Below are positions 7,108-14,508 of a DNA stretch of 37,113 nt, piece after piece (position 1 is the stretch's first letter; every line of letters starts with the position of its first letter). Made by a program: the position numbers and the translations under genes. This stretch comes from CAZPDM01 sp964585305 (GTDB lineage: Bacteria > Planctomycetota > Uabimicrobiia > Uabimicrobiales > JABWCH01): contig CAZPDM010000037.1 in NCBI GenBank assembly GCA_964585305.1, positions 1-37,113 of the forward strand, read 5' to 3'. The notes beneath the pieces were generated by a model. The model did not search any database, was not told the DNA's origin, and worked only from the letters and a program-made list of their open reading frames with translations.

Positions 7108-7848
7108 CTATAATTTTTCTAATTGCATGATTTTTTCAACACGACGTTGATGGCGACCACCAGCAAAAGGAGTTTCTAACCACATCTTTACCATATCAAT
7201 TGCCACACCAGAACCAATTACTTTTGATCCTAATGTCAGAACATTTGCATCATTATGCTCGCGGGAGTTTTTAATTTCATAGATGTTTGTGCAATGAGCA
7301 GCACGTACTCCATTTACTTTGTTTGCTGCCATAGCACTACCAATACCTGCACCATCGATCATAATTCCACGTTTGCATCGTCCTGAAGCAACTGCTGCGG
7401 CAACTGCGTATGCAAAATCAGGATAATCTACAGTTTCTGTGCTATTTGTTCCAACGTCTACTATAGTATATCCCCAATTTTTTAATTCTTTTTTTATTTC
7501 TTCTTTCAGTGGATATCCCCCGTGATCTGCACCAATCACAACTGCATTAGGATTGTGAGGTTCAATAACAGGAGAAGCCTGGGGTGAGGTTGCCGGAATA
7601 AGTTGAATATTTAATTGCTCTGCCATATCACGCGCTGAGGGTGTTACTACTGCATTATGTGCAAGCTGAATAACTTTTTCACCACGATGTGCTAATATGG
7701 CTTGTTCATTGACAAAATCAAGAGGTTTACTTTGAGAAACAGGTTTGTCTGAAACTGAAGGAATAGATGGAGTAGATTTTTTATTAGGAGATAGTGCAGC
7801 CAGAAGACGCTCTCTTACTAAATCTTCAATTAACGTGCGATCTATCAT
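7108..7848 (-). CDS. rpiB: RpiB/LacAB-type sugar-phosphate isomerase with N-terminal extension
   Basis: The 246-residue protein has an N-terminal amphipathic helix (residues 1-19, MIDRTLIEDLVRERLLAAL), then a Ser/Pro-rich linker (about 20-45). A small segment 'VVTPSARDMAEQLNIQLI' (67-84) and an RpiB domain from about 102 follow. RpiB motifs are IGADHGGYPLKEEI, DVGTNSTETVDYPDFA, GVRAAHC and NSREHNDANVLTLGS. RpiB interconverts ribose 5-phosphate and ribulose 5-phosphate. The usual catalytic Cys in 'CGTG' is replaced by Asp165 (IDGAGIG), a position also variable in Ser-type RpiB proteins. The helix plus linker fit an encapsulation peptide. Its place between shell genes and with deoC defines the sugar-phosphate-utilising type. 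The substrate may not be ribose 5-phosphate. Confidence 0.88.
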   Translation of the reverse strand: MIDRTLIEDLVRERLLAALSPNKKSTPSIPSVSDKPVSQSKPLDFVNEQAILAHRGEKVIQLAHNAVVTPSARDMAEQLNIQLIPATSPQASPVIEPHNPNAVVIGADHGGYPLKEEIKKELKNWGYTIVDVGTNSTETVDYPDFAYAVAAAVASGRCKRGIMIDGAGIGSAMAANKVNGVRAAHCTNIYEIKNSREHNDANVLTLGSKVIGSGVAIDMVKMWLETPFAGGRHQRRVEKIMQLEKL

Positions 7849-7911
7849 AAACGATTTACCTATTCAATTTGAAAATATTCTTATTTGATTTAATAACTAA
7901 TGTTTGCAACA

Positions 7912-8256
7912 TTATGTTTCACGGACACGAGCAAGTTGTTTTTCAATAGGAGCTTTACGAGCATCATATTCTTTTTCTAAAGATTCTATAGAACTATGTT
8001 CAAAATTTTCCACGATTCCCATAATAACAGCATCTACAGGTTTGTTTGCTGTTTGGGTAGTTTGTCGTGCAGAGCTTCCTTGAGTTACTAAAACCAATTC
8101 CCCTACACCAGCAGAAACAGGATCTGCAGCAATTACAAAATTGGGAAGCGGTTTTAATTCCAAATTTACAGCTTGCACAATAAGAAGCCGCAAACCTTCA
8201 AGTTTTTCATCTTTACGGGTGGCCCAAACTGTGCCAATAACTCTTCCTAATAACAT
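7912..8256 (-). CDS. EutN/CcmL-type microcompartment vertex (pentamer) protein 1
   Basis: A 114-residue BMC-P protein and first gene of the operon, with GAGGA just before the ATG. Core signatures are 'GRVIGTVWATRKDEKLEG', 'LLIVQAVN', 'IAADPVSAGVGELVLVTQGSSAR' and 'VDAVIMGIVENFE'. About 25 charged residues extend the C-terminus (SLEKEYDARKAPIEKQLARVRET), a possible helix that could contact cargo or neighbouring shell proteins. A near-consensus promoter lies 57 bases upstream. The three BMC-P proteins share only the family core, so they are old paralogues rather than a recent duplication. Confidence 0.93.
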   Translation of the reverse strand: MLLGRVIGTVWATRKDEKLEGLRLLIVQAVNLELKPLPNFVIAADPVSAGVGELVLVTQGSSARQTTQTANKPVDAVIMGIVENFEHSSIESLEKEYDARKAPIEKQLARVRET

Positions 8257-8312
8257 AATATCCTCATTTTATAAGAATTTTATTGCAAATTTTATATGTA
8301 CTCAAAAAAAAT

Positions 8313-8341
8313 ATTGTAGAAAAAAAAATATTCGTTGTCAA
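8313..8341 (-). promoter_or_regulatory. Sigma-70 promoter of the microcompartment operon
   Basis: On the minus strand TTGACA (8341-8336) is separated by exactly 17 bases from TACAAT (8318-8313). This near-consensus promoter lies 57 bases upstream of the first shell gene and after the abgT terminator. It shows that the shell operon is transcribed separately from the transporter gene. No obvious operator palindrome overlaps it. Confidence 0.75.
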
Positions 8342-8382
8342 ATTATTTTTAACTGGTCTTTTTAGCAAAGGAAAGAAAAATA

Positions 8383-8406
8383 TGTTCCCATGATGGCATG
8401 GGAACA
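8383..8406 (-). terminator. Intrinsic terminator after the AbgT-family gene
   Basis: tgttcccatg / catgggaaca pair perfectly (10 bp) around loop atgg. The minus strand continues into a T-rich run (tatttttctttc). It follows the transporter stop at 8415 by 9 bases. Confidence 0.8.
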
Positions 8407-8414
8407 AAAAGAGA

Positions 8415-9926
8415 TTATTTTGCCAAATATAATAATCCATCTGGACCAAGTGGTATTCCAAGAGACATCCAGCAGATAAGCAATATGGTCCAACTTATAA
8501 AGAAAAATATAGTATATGGTAGCATCATAGCAATAAGAGTACCAAGCCCATATTTTTCATCATACTTTTGAGCAAATGCAACAATCAAAGCAAAGTAACT
8601 CATCATGGGCGTGATAATATTAGTAATAGAATCTCCAATGCGAAAAGCAGCTTGTGTTAATGCAGGGTGATAATGCAAAAGCATAAACATGGGAACAAAA
8701 ACAGGTGCCATAATAGCCCATTTTGCAGAAGCACTTCCCATAAATAAATTTAAAAAGGCAGCTAAAATAACAAAAGAAATAATTAAAGGAATTCCAGTTA
8801 ATCCAATATCTTTTAAGAATGTAGCTCCTTTGATCGCAAGAATAATGCCAAGATTGCTGTATTTAAAAAAGGCGACAAATTGTGCTGCAAAAAAAACAAG
8901 GACAATATAATTTGCCATTACTGCCATAGATTTTGTAATCTGCTTGATCATGTCTTTATCATTTTTTATGCTACCAACTGCAATCCCATAAAATAATCCC
9001 GGAACAAAGAAAAGGAGGGTAATTCCTGTAATGATTCCATCAAAGAATGCTGAATGTAGAACACCTTTTGTTTTTGGATCACGTAAAATTCCGTTTTCTG
9101 GAATTACCGTAAGAGCCAATAAAATGGCTGTTATGACAAAGGAATAAAAAGCCCACTTTAAGCCTTTTTTCTCTATGTCTGTAATTTTTTCCATAGACAG
9201 TTTTTCAGTAGTTCCGGTATATGCTCCTAATCGCGGTTCTACGATTTTTTCTGTTACCCATGTGCCTACTGCAACAATTAAAAATGCAGAAGCGAATAAA
9301 AAATAAAGGTTTGCTGCGGCACTAACTTTCATGCTAGGATCGATAATTTGAGCAGCAGATTGGGTAAGGCCTGCCAAGACTGTTTCAATTGAACTGATAA
9401 AAAAATTTGCTCCAAAACCACCGCTTACACCACAAAAAGCAGCAGCTAAACCAGCCATAGGATGTCTGCCTAATGCGTAAAAAATCATTGCACCTAACGG
9501 AATTAAAATGACATATCCAGCTTCAGAAGCTGTATGAGATATTACTCCAGCTGCAACAACTGTTATGGTAATTAAACGTTTTGGAGAATTCAAAACTAAT
9601 GCACGGATTAACGTTGTAAAAAGACCGGATCCTTCTGCCAAACCAATACCAATCATAATAGCTAAAACAACACCAAGTGGTGGAAAATCCACAAAGTTTT
9701 TTACCATATTTTCATACATCCAGCGAAAGCCATCTCCGGATAATAAATTATTCGTTTGGATGATTTGATCTTTTACAGGATGCTTGGCTTGTATTCCAAA
9801 TTCTGCGCAAATAAAAGAAACGATTGCAACAAGTATAGCAAGTAATGCAAACAAAGTTGCTGGATGCGGCAACTTATTTCCAATTTTTTCAATGTAATCT
9901 AAACATTTAGAAAAAAAATTTTTCAT
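8415..9926 (-). CDS. AbgT-family transporter
   Basis: A 503-residue polytopic inner-membrane protein of the AbgT (p-aminobenzoyl-glutamate transporter) family. It opens with the family pattern 'IGNKLPHPATLFALLAILV' and continues with 'FPPLGVVLAIMIGIGLAEGSGL' and 'SHTASEAGYVILIPLGAMIFYALGRHP'. Near the end it has 'GSASAKWAIMAPVFVPMFMLL', 'AFRIGDSITNIITPMMSYFALI' and 'LGTLIAMMLPYTIFFFISWT'. Twelve or so hydrophobic helices span its length, which matches the family (about 500-510). Members import aminobenzoyl-glutamate or export sulfonamides using the proton gradient; the substrate here cannot be told. AAGGAAAA precedes the ATG. It lies 72 bases after pseF and has its own terminator, so a link with the shell operon is only positional. 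Confidence 0.9.
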   Translation of the reverse strand: MKNFFSKCLDYIEKIGNKLPHPATLFALLAILVAIVSFICAEFGIQAKHPVKDQIIQTNNLLSGDGFRWMYENMVKNFVDFPPLGVVLAIMIGIGLAEGSGLFTTLIRALVLNSPKRLITITVVAAGVISHTASEAGYVILIPLGAMIFYALGRHPMAGLAAAFCGVSGGFGANFFISSIETVLAGLTQSAAQIIDPSMKVSAAANLYFLFASAFLIVAVGTWVTEKIVEPRLGAYTGTTEKLSMEKITDIEKKGLKWAFYSFVITAILLALTVIPENGILRDPKTKGVLHSAFFDGIITGITLLFFVPGLFYGIAVGSIKNDKDMIKQITKSMAVMANYIVLVFFAAQFVAFFKYSNLGIILAIKGATFLKDIGLTGIPLIISFVILAAFLNLFMGSASAKWAIMAPVFVPMFMLLHYHPALTQAAFRIGDSITNIITPMMSYFALIVAFAQKYDEKYGLGTLIAMMLPYTIFFFISWTILLICWMSLGIPLGPDGLLYLAK

Positions 9927-9998
9927 TGTATATTTTCCTTGTTTAAAAAGTTAGCACAAGAGGCATCTTTTTTTAAAGATGTCGGAAAGCATCTTTGC

Positions 9999-10706
9999 TT
10001 AAAACCAAAGAGATTTCTCCGGGTATAAAATAGAAAATTTCATCTCGGCAAGTTTCCAATCTTCCTCATTGTCAATATCTTGTACTTGTGATTCTGGGAT
10101 TTCAATGGGAATTGTAAAATTCATAAATAACTTTTTTTGTTCTAAAAAACTACTTACTTTTACCCAATAGTATTGGCCAGCATCATGGTATCGTGAAAGC
10201 AAATCCTGAGAGCGAATATTTAAATTTTCCGGCCAAACCATACTTACACGTCCATTTATGATTTGTAAAGAACGTTGAATAGGGTAACTATATTTTACAA
10301 TTGATAAAGCAGCATCTGCACCAGTTGTAATAATTTTTTCGCAACCTTCTTTTAAGTTATTAGTTGTAATAAATGGAGCAGTAGGATATAGACAGCATAA
10401 ATAATCAAACTTTTGTCCTCTTTTTTCGTATTCGCACAAAACTTCAACTAAAACCTGAGCAGTAGTAGCCTCATCGCTTGCTGTCTCTGCAGAGCGCAAA
10501 AAGGGTATTTTTGCTCCCATATTTTTAGAAACTTCTGCAATTTCTATATCTTCTGTCGAAACCATTACTTCTTCAAAACAACCTGATTGAATCGCTGCTG
10601 TAATTGAATATTGAATAATTGGCTCTCCTAGAAACAATTTTATATTTTTCCGAGGAATACGTTTACTTCCCCCTCGTGCTGGGATGACGGCTAAACATCG
10701 TACCAT
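9999..10706 (-). CDS. pseF: Pseudaminic acid cytidylyltransferase
   Basis: A 235-residue nucleotidyltransferase that would activate pseudaminic acid with CTP to CMP-pseudaminate for glycosylation of surface proteins or polysaccharides. It has the CMP-sugar synthetase signature 'AVIPARGGSKRIPRKNIK', then 'VMVSTEDIEIAEVSKNMGA', 'LYPTAPFIT', and the PseF-type region 'NIRSQDLLSRYHDAGQYYW' and 'IPESQVQDIDNEEDW'. Length matches PseF (about 230) and is shorter than bifunctional NeuA proteins. A NeuA/LegF role cannot be fully excluded. No other pse genes are near, so it is an orphan here. AAGGAA lies 7 bases before the ATG. A promoter with a palindrome at the expected transcription start lies upstream. 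Confidence 0.85.
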   Translation of the reverse strand: MVRCLAVIPARGGSKRIPRKNIKLFLGEPIIQYSITAAIQSGCFEEVMVSTEDIEIAEVSKNMGAKIPFLRSAETASDEATTAQVLVEVLCEYEKRGQKFDYLCCLYPTAPFITTNNLKEGCEKIITTGADAALSIVKYSYPIQRSLQIINGRVSMVWPENLNIRSQDLLSRYHDAGQYYWVKVSSFLEQKKLFMNFTIPIEIPESQVQDIDNEEDWKLAEMKFSILYPEKSLWF

Positions 10707-10764
10707 TATTCAATTCCTTTAAAAGACTGAGAATAAAGAAATTTGATATTTCTATTTGTCGAGG

Positions 10765-10798
10765 ACTGTTAAACTTTAACAGTTTCTTTATTATAGCA
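10765..10798 (-). promoter_or_regulatory. Extended -10 promoter and operator-like palindrome upstream of pseF
   Basis: On the minus strand TGCTATAAT (10798-10790) forms an extended -10 element. Six bases downstream lies a 19-base palindrome with perfect 9-bp arms around one central base (actgttaaa-c-tttaacagt, 10765-10783), covering the predicted transcription start. The near-zero loop favours a protein-binding operator over an RNA hairpin. The regulator is not identified. Confidence 0.5.
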
Positions 10799-10821
10799 AA
10801 AAATTATAAAGTTTGCTATCT

Positions 10822-12144
10822 TTACATATTTTTTCTTCTTAAAATTACAAGATATTCAGAATATGGTGTGGCAGGAAAAAAGTTGTAAAGTTTTTGGGCT
10901 TGTATTTCATAATCAATGAGTAATTCTTTGATATTTTTAGCACAAGAGATTATATTACAGGAAAGATATATTATATAGGGAGGTTTTTGTTCTTGAATAC
11001 GCAATAATAATTTAGAATGTAAGCCAACTCTAGGAGGATCAATGATTAAAATTCTATCATGTTGGATATAATTTAAAAAAGTTTCTGCAAGACCGCAATT
11101 GGGGATAAAATTTTCAAGTTGGTTGACGGTTATGTTTAGTTTAGCAAATTCAATGGCTTCTGCACAACTTTCCAACATAATACAATGTTTTATTTTTTCT
11201 GCAATAGCAATACTGATTGACCCAACCCCACAATAATAATCCAAAAATTCTATGGTATCGGAATCTTTTATATTTTGAGCAATTTCAGCTAAAGCAAATT
11301 CAAATACTTCAAGATTTACCTGAAAAAAGCTATTGAGTCCATAAAAAAGTTTCTTGGGCCGGAATGCAGGTTGAACAGTTAGGGTTTCTTCTAAAGAAAG
11401 ATTTCCTAATTGTAATAGGGGTTTTGTTATAACTGCTGCAGGAGACCTTGGGGTTGAATAAAATATTGCAAGCCCTTGAATATGTGTCAATAATTCTTCA
11501 ACATCCTTAGGAATATTGAAATCCTCATCCATCACAAAAAGCCCTACAACAACATCACCTTGCCTATTGCAACGCACTAATAAAGATTTTAAAGGATATG
11601 CTGTAAAACCATGTTTTTTTAGCCATGATGTAACAATTGTGCTAGCCTTATTAAGACTAGGATGAGCAAGGTTACAACAAGATAAGGCAGTTCTCCTCCG
11701 GCTGTTACGTTGATGCAATGCCAAACTCAATCCTTCTGGTGTATCTGTAAAACAAAAATCCATTTTGTTTCGATATCCGAACCTCTGAGAAGGATTGATT
11801 ATATCGATTCCTTCCACTCTCAACCCTGCATACTCTTTCAATACTTTATAGGCAATTTCTTTTTTATACATATTTTCTGCATCCCAAGTCATCATCTGCC
11901 AGGGACTACAGCAAAGATAATGATCTTCTGTAGGAATTTGCCGATACGGAGAAGATTGAAGAATATCCGTTGCTATTGCAACCGGATGTGGTTTTTTATG
12001 CCCAGAAATAACAACATTAACTACTTCGCCAGGAAGAGCGTTATAGACCGCTAAAGGATATTTATCATTGATTCCCAATGCCTGACCTTCAGGCAAGAAA
12101 TCAGTAATTTTACATTCACTTGTTTTTCCAATGATACTACGCAC
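10822..12144 (-). CDS. TrmA/RlmD-family class I SAM-dependent RNA (uracil-5) methyltransferase
   Basis: A 440-residue protein related to RlmD/RumA, which makes 5-methyluridine in 23S rRNA, and to TrmA. An N-terminal TRAM-like beta domain (residues 1-65: 'LAVYNALPGEVVNVVISGHKK') precedes the catalytic part. SAM motif I is LDYYCGVGSISIAIAE; motif IV is 'IIDPPRVGLHSKLL'; the catalytic Cys lies in IYLSCNIISCAKNI. The four-Cys iron-sulphur signature of RlmD is not intact: only LCCSPWQ is present where CGGCxxQ is expected. The start is GTG at 12144 with GGAG 8 bases upstream. An extended -10 promoter lies at 12194-12202. It is monocistronic or leads into pseF. Target base not predictable. Confidence 0.85.
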   Translation of the reverse strand: MRSIIGKTSECKITDFLPEGQALGINDKYPLAVYNALPGEVVNVVISGHKKPHPVAIATDILQSSPYRQIPTEDHYLCCSPWQMMTWDAENMYKKEIAYKVLKEYAGLRVEGIDIINPSQRFGYRNKMDFCFTDTPEGLSLALHQRNSRRRTALSCCNLAHPSLNKASTIVTSWLKKHGFTAYPLKSLLVRCNRQGDVVVGLFVMDEDFNIPKDVEELLTHIQGLAIFYSTPRSPAAVITKPLLQLGNLSLEETLTVQPAFRPKKLFYGLNSFFQVNLEVFEFALAEIAQNIKDSDTIEFLDYYCGVGSISIAIAEKIKHCIMLESCAEAIEFAKLNITVNQLENFIPNCGLAETFLNYIQHDRILIIDPPRVGLHSKLLLRIQEQKPPYIIYLSCNIISCAKNIKELLIDYEIQAQKLYNFFPATPYSEYLVILRRKNM

Positions 12145-12193
12145 AAAAAAACTCCAAAAATTTTTATAAAAAAATTGTATAAGAAAAAAAGCT

Positions 12194-12202
12194 ATTATAG
12201 CA
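12194..12202 (-). promoter_or_regulatory. Extended -10 promoter element of the methyltransferase gene
   Basis: TGCTATAAT on the minus strand, about 50 bases upstream of the GTG start at 12144. No good -35 is visible, as expected for an extended -10 promoter. The same nonamer precedes pseF and the tRNA gene. Confidence 0.5.
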
Positions 12203-12283
12203 TAATGAGAAAAACTTATATAATATAATAATTAAGTACTATAAATTTTTTTCTAGAATTTAATATTTTTTTAAGGATGAATT

Positions 12284-13207
12284 ATGAAAAAATTTATTTC
12301 TTTAATTTTTCTGTCAATATTTTGTTTTCAATTGTTATCATTTGCTCAACCTAAACTCCAATACAATCATAAAAAGGCATTAGATTATGCTAAAATGTGG
12401 TGTTTCGAAGGAAATGATTGTAGTTCCAAACAATATAGAGATGCAAATAATACTGATTGTACTCATTTTATCTCTCATATTCTAAAAGCAGGAGGCGTTA
12501 TTGTACCAGGAATTCAAGAAGCTCAATGTAATAGTGGTCTTTGTATTAGAGTAAAAGATTTAGCCATTTGGTTTTCAAATGCTACAACAAAATATTCTAA
12601 TGTTAAAAAAATAGAAAATTGGAAGCAAGCAAAAATGGGAGATTTTTGTTTTCAAAAAACTGTTTTTGCTGGTATTTCTTTTAGTAAACACCACAGCGTA
12701 TTACTTGCTGATATCCCCAAACCAAATGGAGCAAATATTTTTGGGCACCAAAGCAATAGATGTGGTGAATTCGTAGAATTTAATGTTGAAGATTGTGTTT
12801 ATTATAGAATTTTTCCAGAAATAGATGGTATTTGGGAAAGTGCTGAAGAAAGAAAACGATGGAAATTAGAAATTTATGATGGAAATGTAATCTGGACAGA
12901 ACGCAATGAATTAGGACAAACATATATACATAAAACAATCGCAGATACTACAAATGAAACATTTAGAATTGAACGGCCAAATACAAACGAAGTTTTGCAA
13001 TTTTTGGGATTTTCTGATCAAATGAGGCAAAAAATTATTGCACGATCTCCAAAGCCATCATACATGATCATTAAATTCAAAGATGGAAAATTAACATCAG
13101 AATGGTTTGGTATACTTGCAACAAAAGATAATAAGGGGAATTTTAAAGAACTGAAACAGCCTGGAGAAGCAGGAAAAAAAGACTTTGTATTTTCTCGAAT
13201 AAATTAA
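12284..13207 (+). CDS. Secreted protein with amidase-like (NlpC/P60-type fold) domain
   Basis: A 307-residue protein with AAGGA before the ATG and a clear signal peptide (residues 1-21, cleavage near FAQ). Residues 27-145 resemble the 'putative amidase' family: 'YNHKKALDYAKMWC...YRD...NTDCTHFISHILKAGG', with nucleophile Cys59 in the DCTHF motif and a candidate His at 136/137 (KHHSVLLAD). The C-terminal half (about 175-307) is a separate domain that I do not recognise, with alternating strands ('WKLEIYDGNVIWTE', 'SYMIIKFKDGKLTSEWFG') suggesting a beta-barrel-like fold. Members usually cleave wall peptides or peptide tags outside the cytoplasm. Extra Cys residues may form disulphides. It leads a plus-strand run with the next two genes. 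Confidence 0.7.
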   Translation: MKKFISLIFLSIFCFQLLSFAQPKLQYNHKKALDYAKMWCFEGNDCSSKQYRDANNTDCTHFISHILKAGGVIVPGIQEAQCNSGLCIRVKDLAIWFSNATTKYSNVKKIENWKQAKMGDFCFQKTVFAGISFSKHHSVLLADIPKPNGANIFGHQSNRCGEFVEFNVEDCVYYRIFPEIDGIWESAEERKRWKLEIYDGNVIWTERNELGQTYIHKTIADTTNETFRIERPNTNEVLQFLGFSDQMRQKIIARSPKPSYMIIKFKDGKLTSEWFGILATKDNKGNFKELKQPGEAGKKDFVFSRIN

Positions 13208-13258
13208 ACATAATCTTACTATATACACTAACAATTTCTTAATTTTTAGGAAAATAAT

Positions 13259-13873
13259 ATGCATCTGGTATCAATTATGGGAAGTTATCGAAAAGGAAAA
13301 ACAATTGACACATTGCTTGATAAAGCAATTGAAGGCGTTCAATCAGTGAAATCTGATGTTACTATTGATAAGATTAATTTGGTAGAAAAACATATTGAAT
13401 ATTGCAAAAATTGCCATATCTGTAAAAAAGATATTGTGTCAACCCCTCTGAGTTCTTGTCCTATTCAGGATGATATGCAGGAAATTTATTCTATGCTGAT
13501 TAAAGCGGATGTCTATATTTTTGGAACTCCTGTTAATTTTGGACATGAAACAGCTATTATGAAAACCTTTATTGAACGGATAGCGTACGTTTTAGCAAGG
13601 CCGAATCCAAATTCTTTTCCCGTGGCTCAAATTCCGGAGCCTCGCATGAAAAATATTTCTAAAAGAGCTATAATTGTTGTAAGTTCAGGAATTGTTCCTC
13701 CTCTGTTTAAAATGTTCTGTGATCAGGCAACTCCTCTTATTACAGAAGTTTGTAAAACATGTTTAAACGCTAAGGTTATTGGCTCTTTATATGCTGGTGC
13801 AATTGATAAAGTTGGTGTACAAACTTATTTTAATCGTGCCTATCAATTAGGAAAAAAACTTATCAATATATAG
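13259..13873 (+). CDS. NAD(P)H-dependent flavodoxin-fold oxidoreductase
   Basis: A 204-residue flavoprotein of the NADPH-dependent FMN reductase / iron-sulphur flavoprotein type. The phosphate-binding loop is MGSYRKGKT (residues 7-15). A Cys cluster 'CKNCHICKK' (about 49-57) plus Cys68 resembles the cysteine-rich insertion of that group. 'DVYIFGTPVNFGHETAIMKTFIERI' is the flavin isoalloxazine loop and following helix. It would transfer electrons from NAD(P)H to flavin or quinone-like acceptors in the cytoplasm; the acceptor is unknown. AGGAAAAT lies just before the ATG. The Imm11-like gene begins at once after its stop, and translational coupling is likely. Confidence 0.8.
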   Translation: MHLVSIMGSYRKGKTIDTLLDKAIEGVQSVKSDVTIDKINLVEKHIEYCKNCHICKKDIVSTPLSSCPIQDDMQEIYSMLIKADVYIFGTPVNFGHETAIMKTFIERIAYVLARPNPNSFPVAQIPEPRMKNISKRAIIVVSSGIVPPLFKMFCDQATPLITEVCKTCLNAKVIGSLYAGAIDKVGVQTYFNRAYQLGKKLINI

Positions 13874-13887
13874 TGAAAGTTATAACA

Positions 13888-14478
13888 ATGGCATACTATA
13901 TTTTAGAATGTGATGGGCCTTTTCCTACCATGCCAATAAGAGCGACAGAAGAAACAAGAAAAATTTCAAATCCTTGGAATCGGGGAAAAATGCTTTCAGA
14001 AATTACGATGGGAAAAATCCAATTTCCGCTAGGTTATATCAAAGCACAAGCAACTGATCCAGACATGCCACAAAATCTTAAAGCAATGTATAAGAGTGAA
14101 GCAATTCCTTTGATGAGAGATGATTTAATCGAAGCGTTGTTAAAATCTGGTGTTGACAATCTTCAACTTTTCCCGGCTTATATAAAAGATTCTGAAACAG
14201 GAGAAAAGGCAAATAATTATAAAGCTTTTAATGTAGTAGGCCTTATTGCGTGTGCGGACAGAAAATCATCAATACTTATGGGGACAACATGTTTTCAAAA
14301 CTTAGATACAGATTTTGATGGATTAGTGATTGACGAATCTAAAACTAATGGATTATTGATGTTTCGTGTTGCAGAAAATATCAGCGCAATTGCTATTCAT
14401 GAATCAATTAAATATACTATAGAAAAATATAAGATTCCTGGTATGGTATTTTATAAATCTGGAGAATGGGCTGGATAA
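13888..14478 (+). CDS. Imm11/DUF1629-like protein (possible immunity protein)
   Basis: A 196-residue soluble protein beginning MAYYILECDGP. A GTG at 13873 overlapping the previous stop codon is an alternative start. The pattern 'IPLMRDDLIEALLKSGVDNLQLFPAYIKD', then 'YKAFNVVGLIACADRKSS', then 'LVIDESKTNGLLMFRVAEN' and 'AIAIHESIKYTIEK' resembles the Imm11 (DUF1629) family. That family is predicted by comparative genomics to protect against polymorphic toxins. No toxin, transporter or other immunity gene is adjacent, so the toxin link is unproven; many such proteins occur alone. It ends at a bidirectional terminator. Assignment is from remembered family pattern. Confidence 0.6.
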   Translation: MAYYILECDGPFPTMPIRATEETRKISNPWNRGKMLSEITMGKIQFPLGYIKAQATDPDMPQNLKAMYKSEAIPLMRDDLIEALLKSGVDNLQLFPAYIKDSETGEKANNYKAFNVVGLIACADRKSSILMGTTCFQNLDTDFDGLVIDESKTNGLLMFRVAENISAIAIHESIKYTIEKYKIPGMVFYKSGEWAG

Positions 14479-14484
14479 AAAAAG

Positions 14485-14503
14485 GGCACGTATTTTACGT
14501 GCC
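14485..14503. terminator. Bidirectional intrinsic terminator
   Basis: ggcacgta / tacgtgcc (8 bp, loop ttt), flanked by an A run before and a T run after. It lies between the convergent Imm11-like gene (stop 14478) and the histidine kinase gene (stop 14509). Confidence 0.85.
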
Positions 14504-14508
14504 TTTTT

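Noticed and set aside
9951..10000. Terminator between pseF and the AbgT-family gene
   Set aside because: Short catcttt/aaagatg stems exist but lack a T tract and allow competing pairings, so termination is not supported.
8415..10706. Transporter and pseF as part of the microcompartment operon
   Set aside because: A terminator (8383-8406) and a near-consensus promoter (8313-8341) separate them from the first shell gene.
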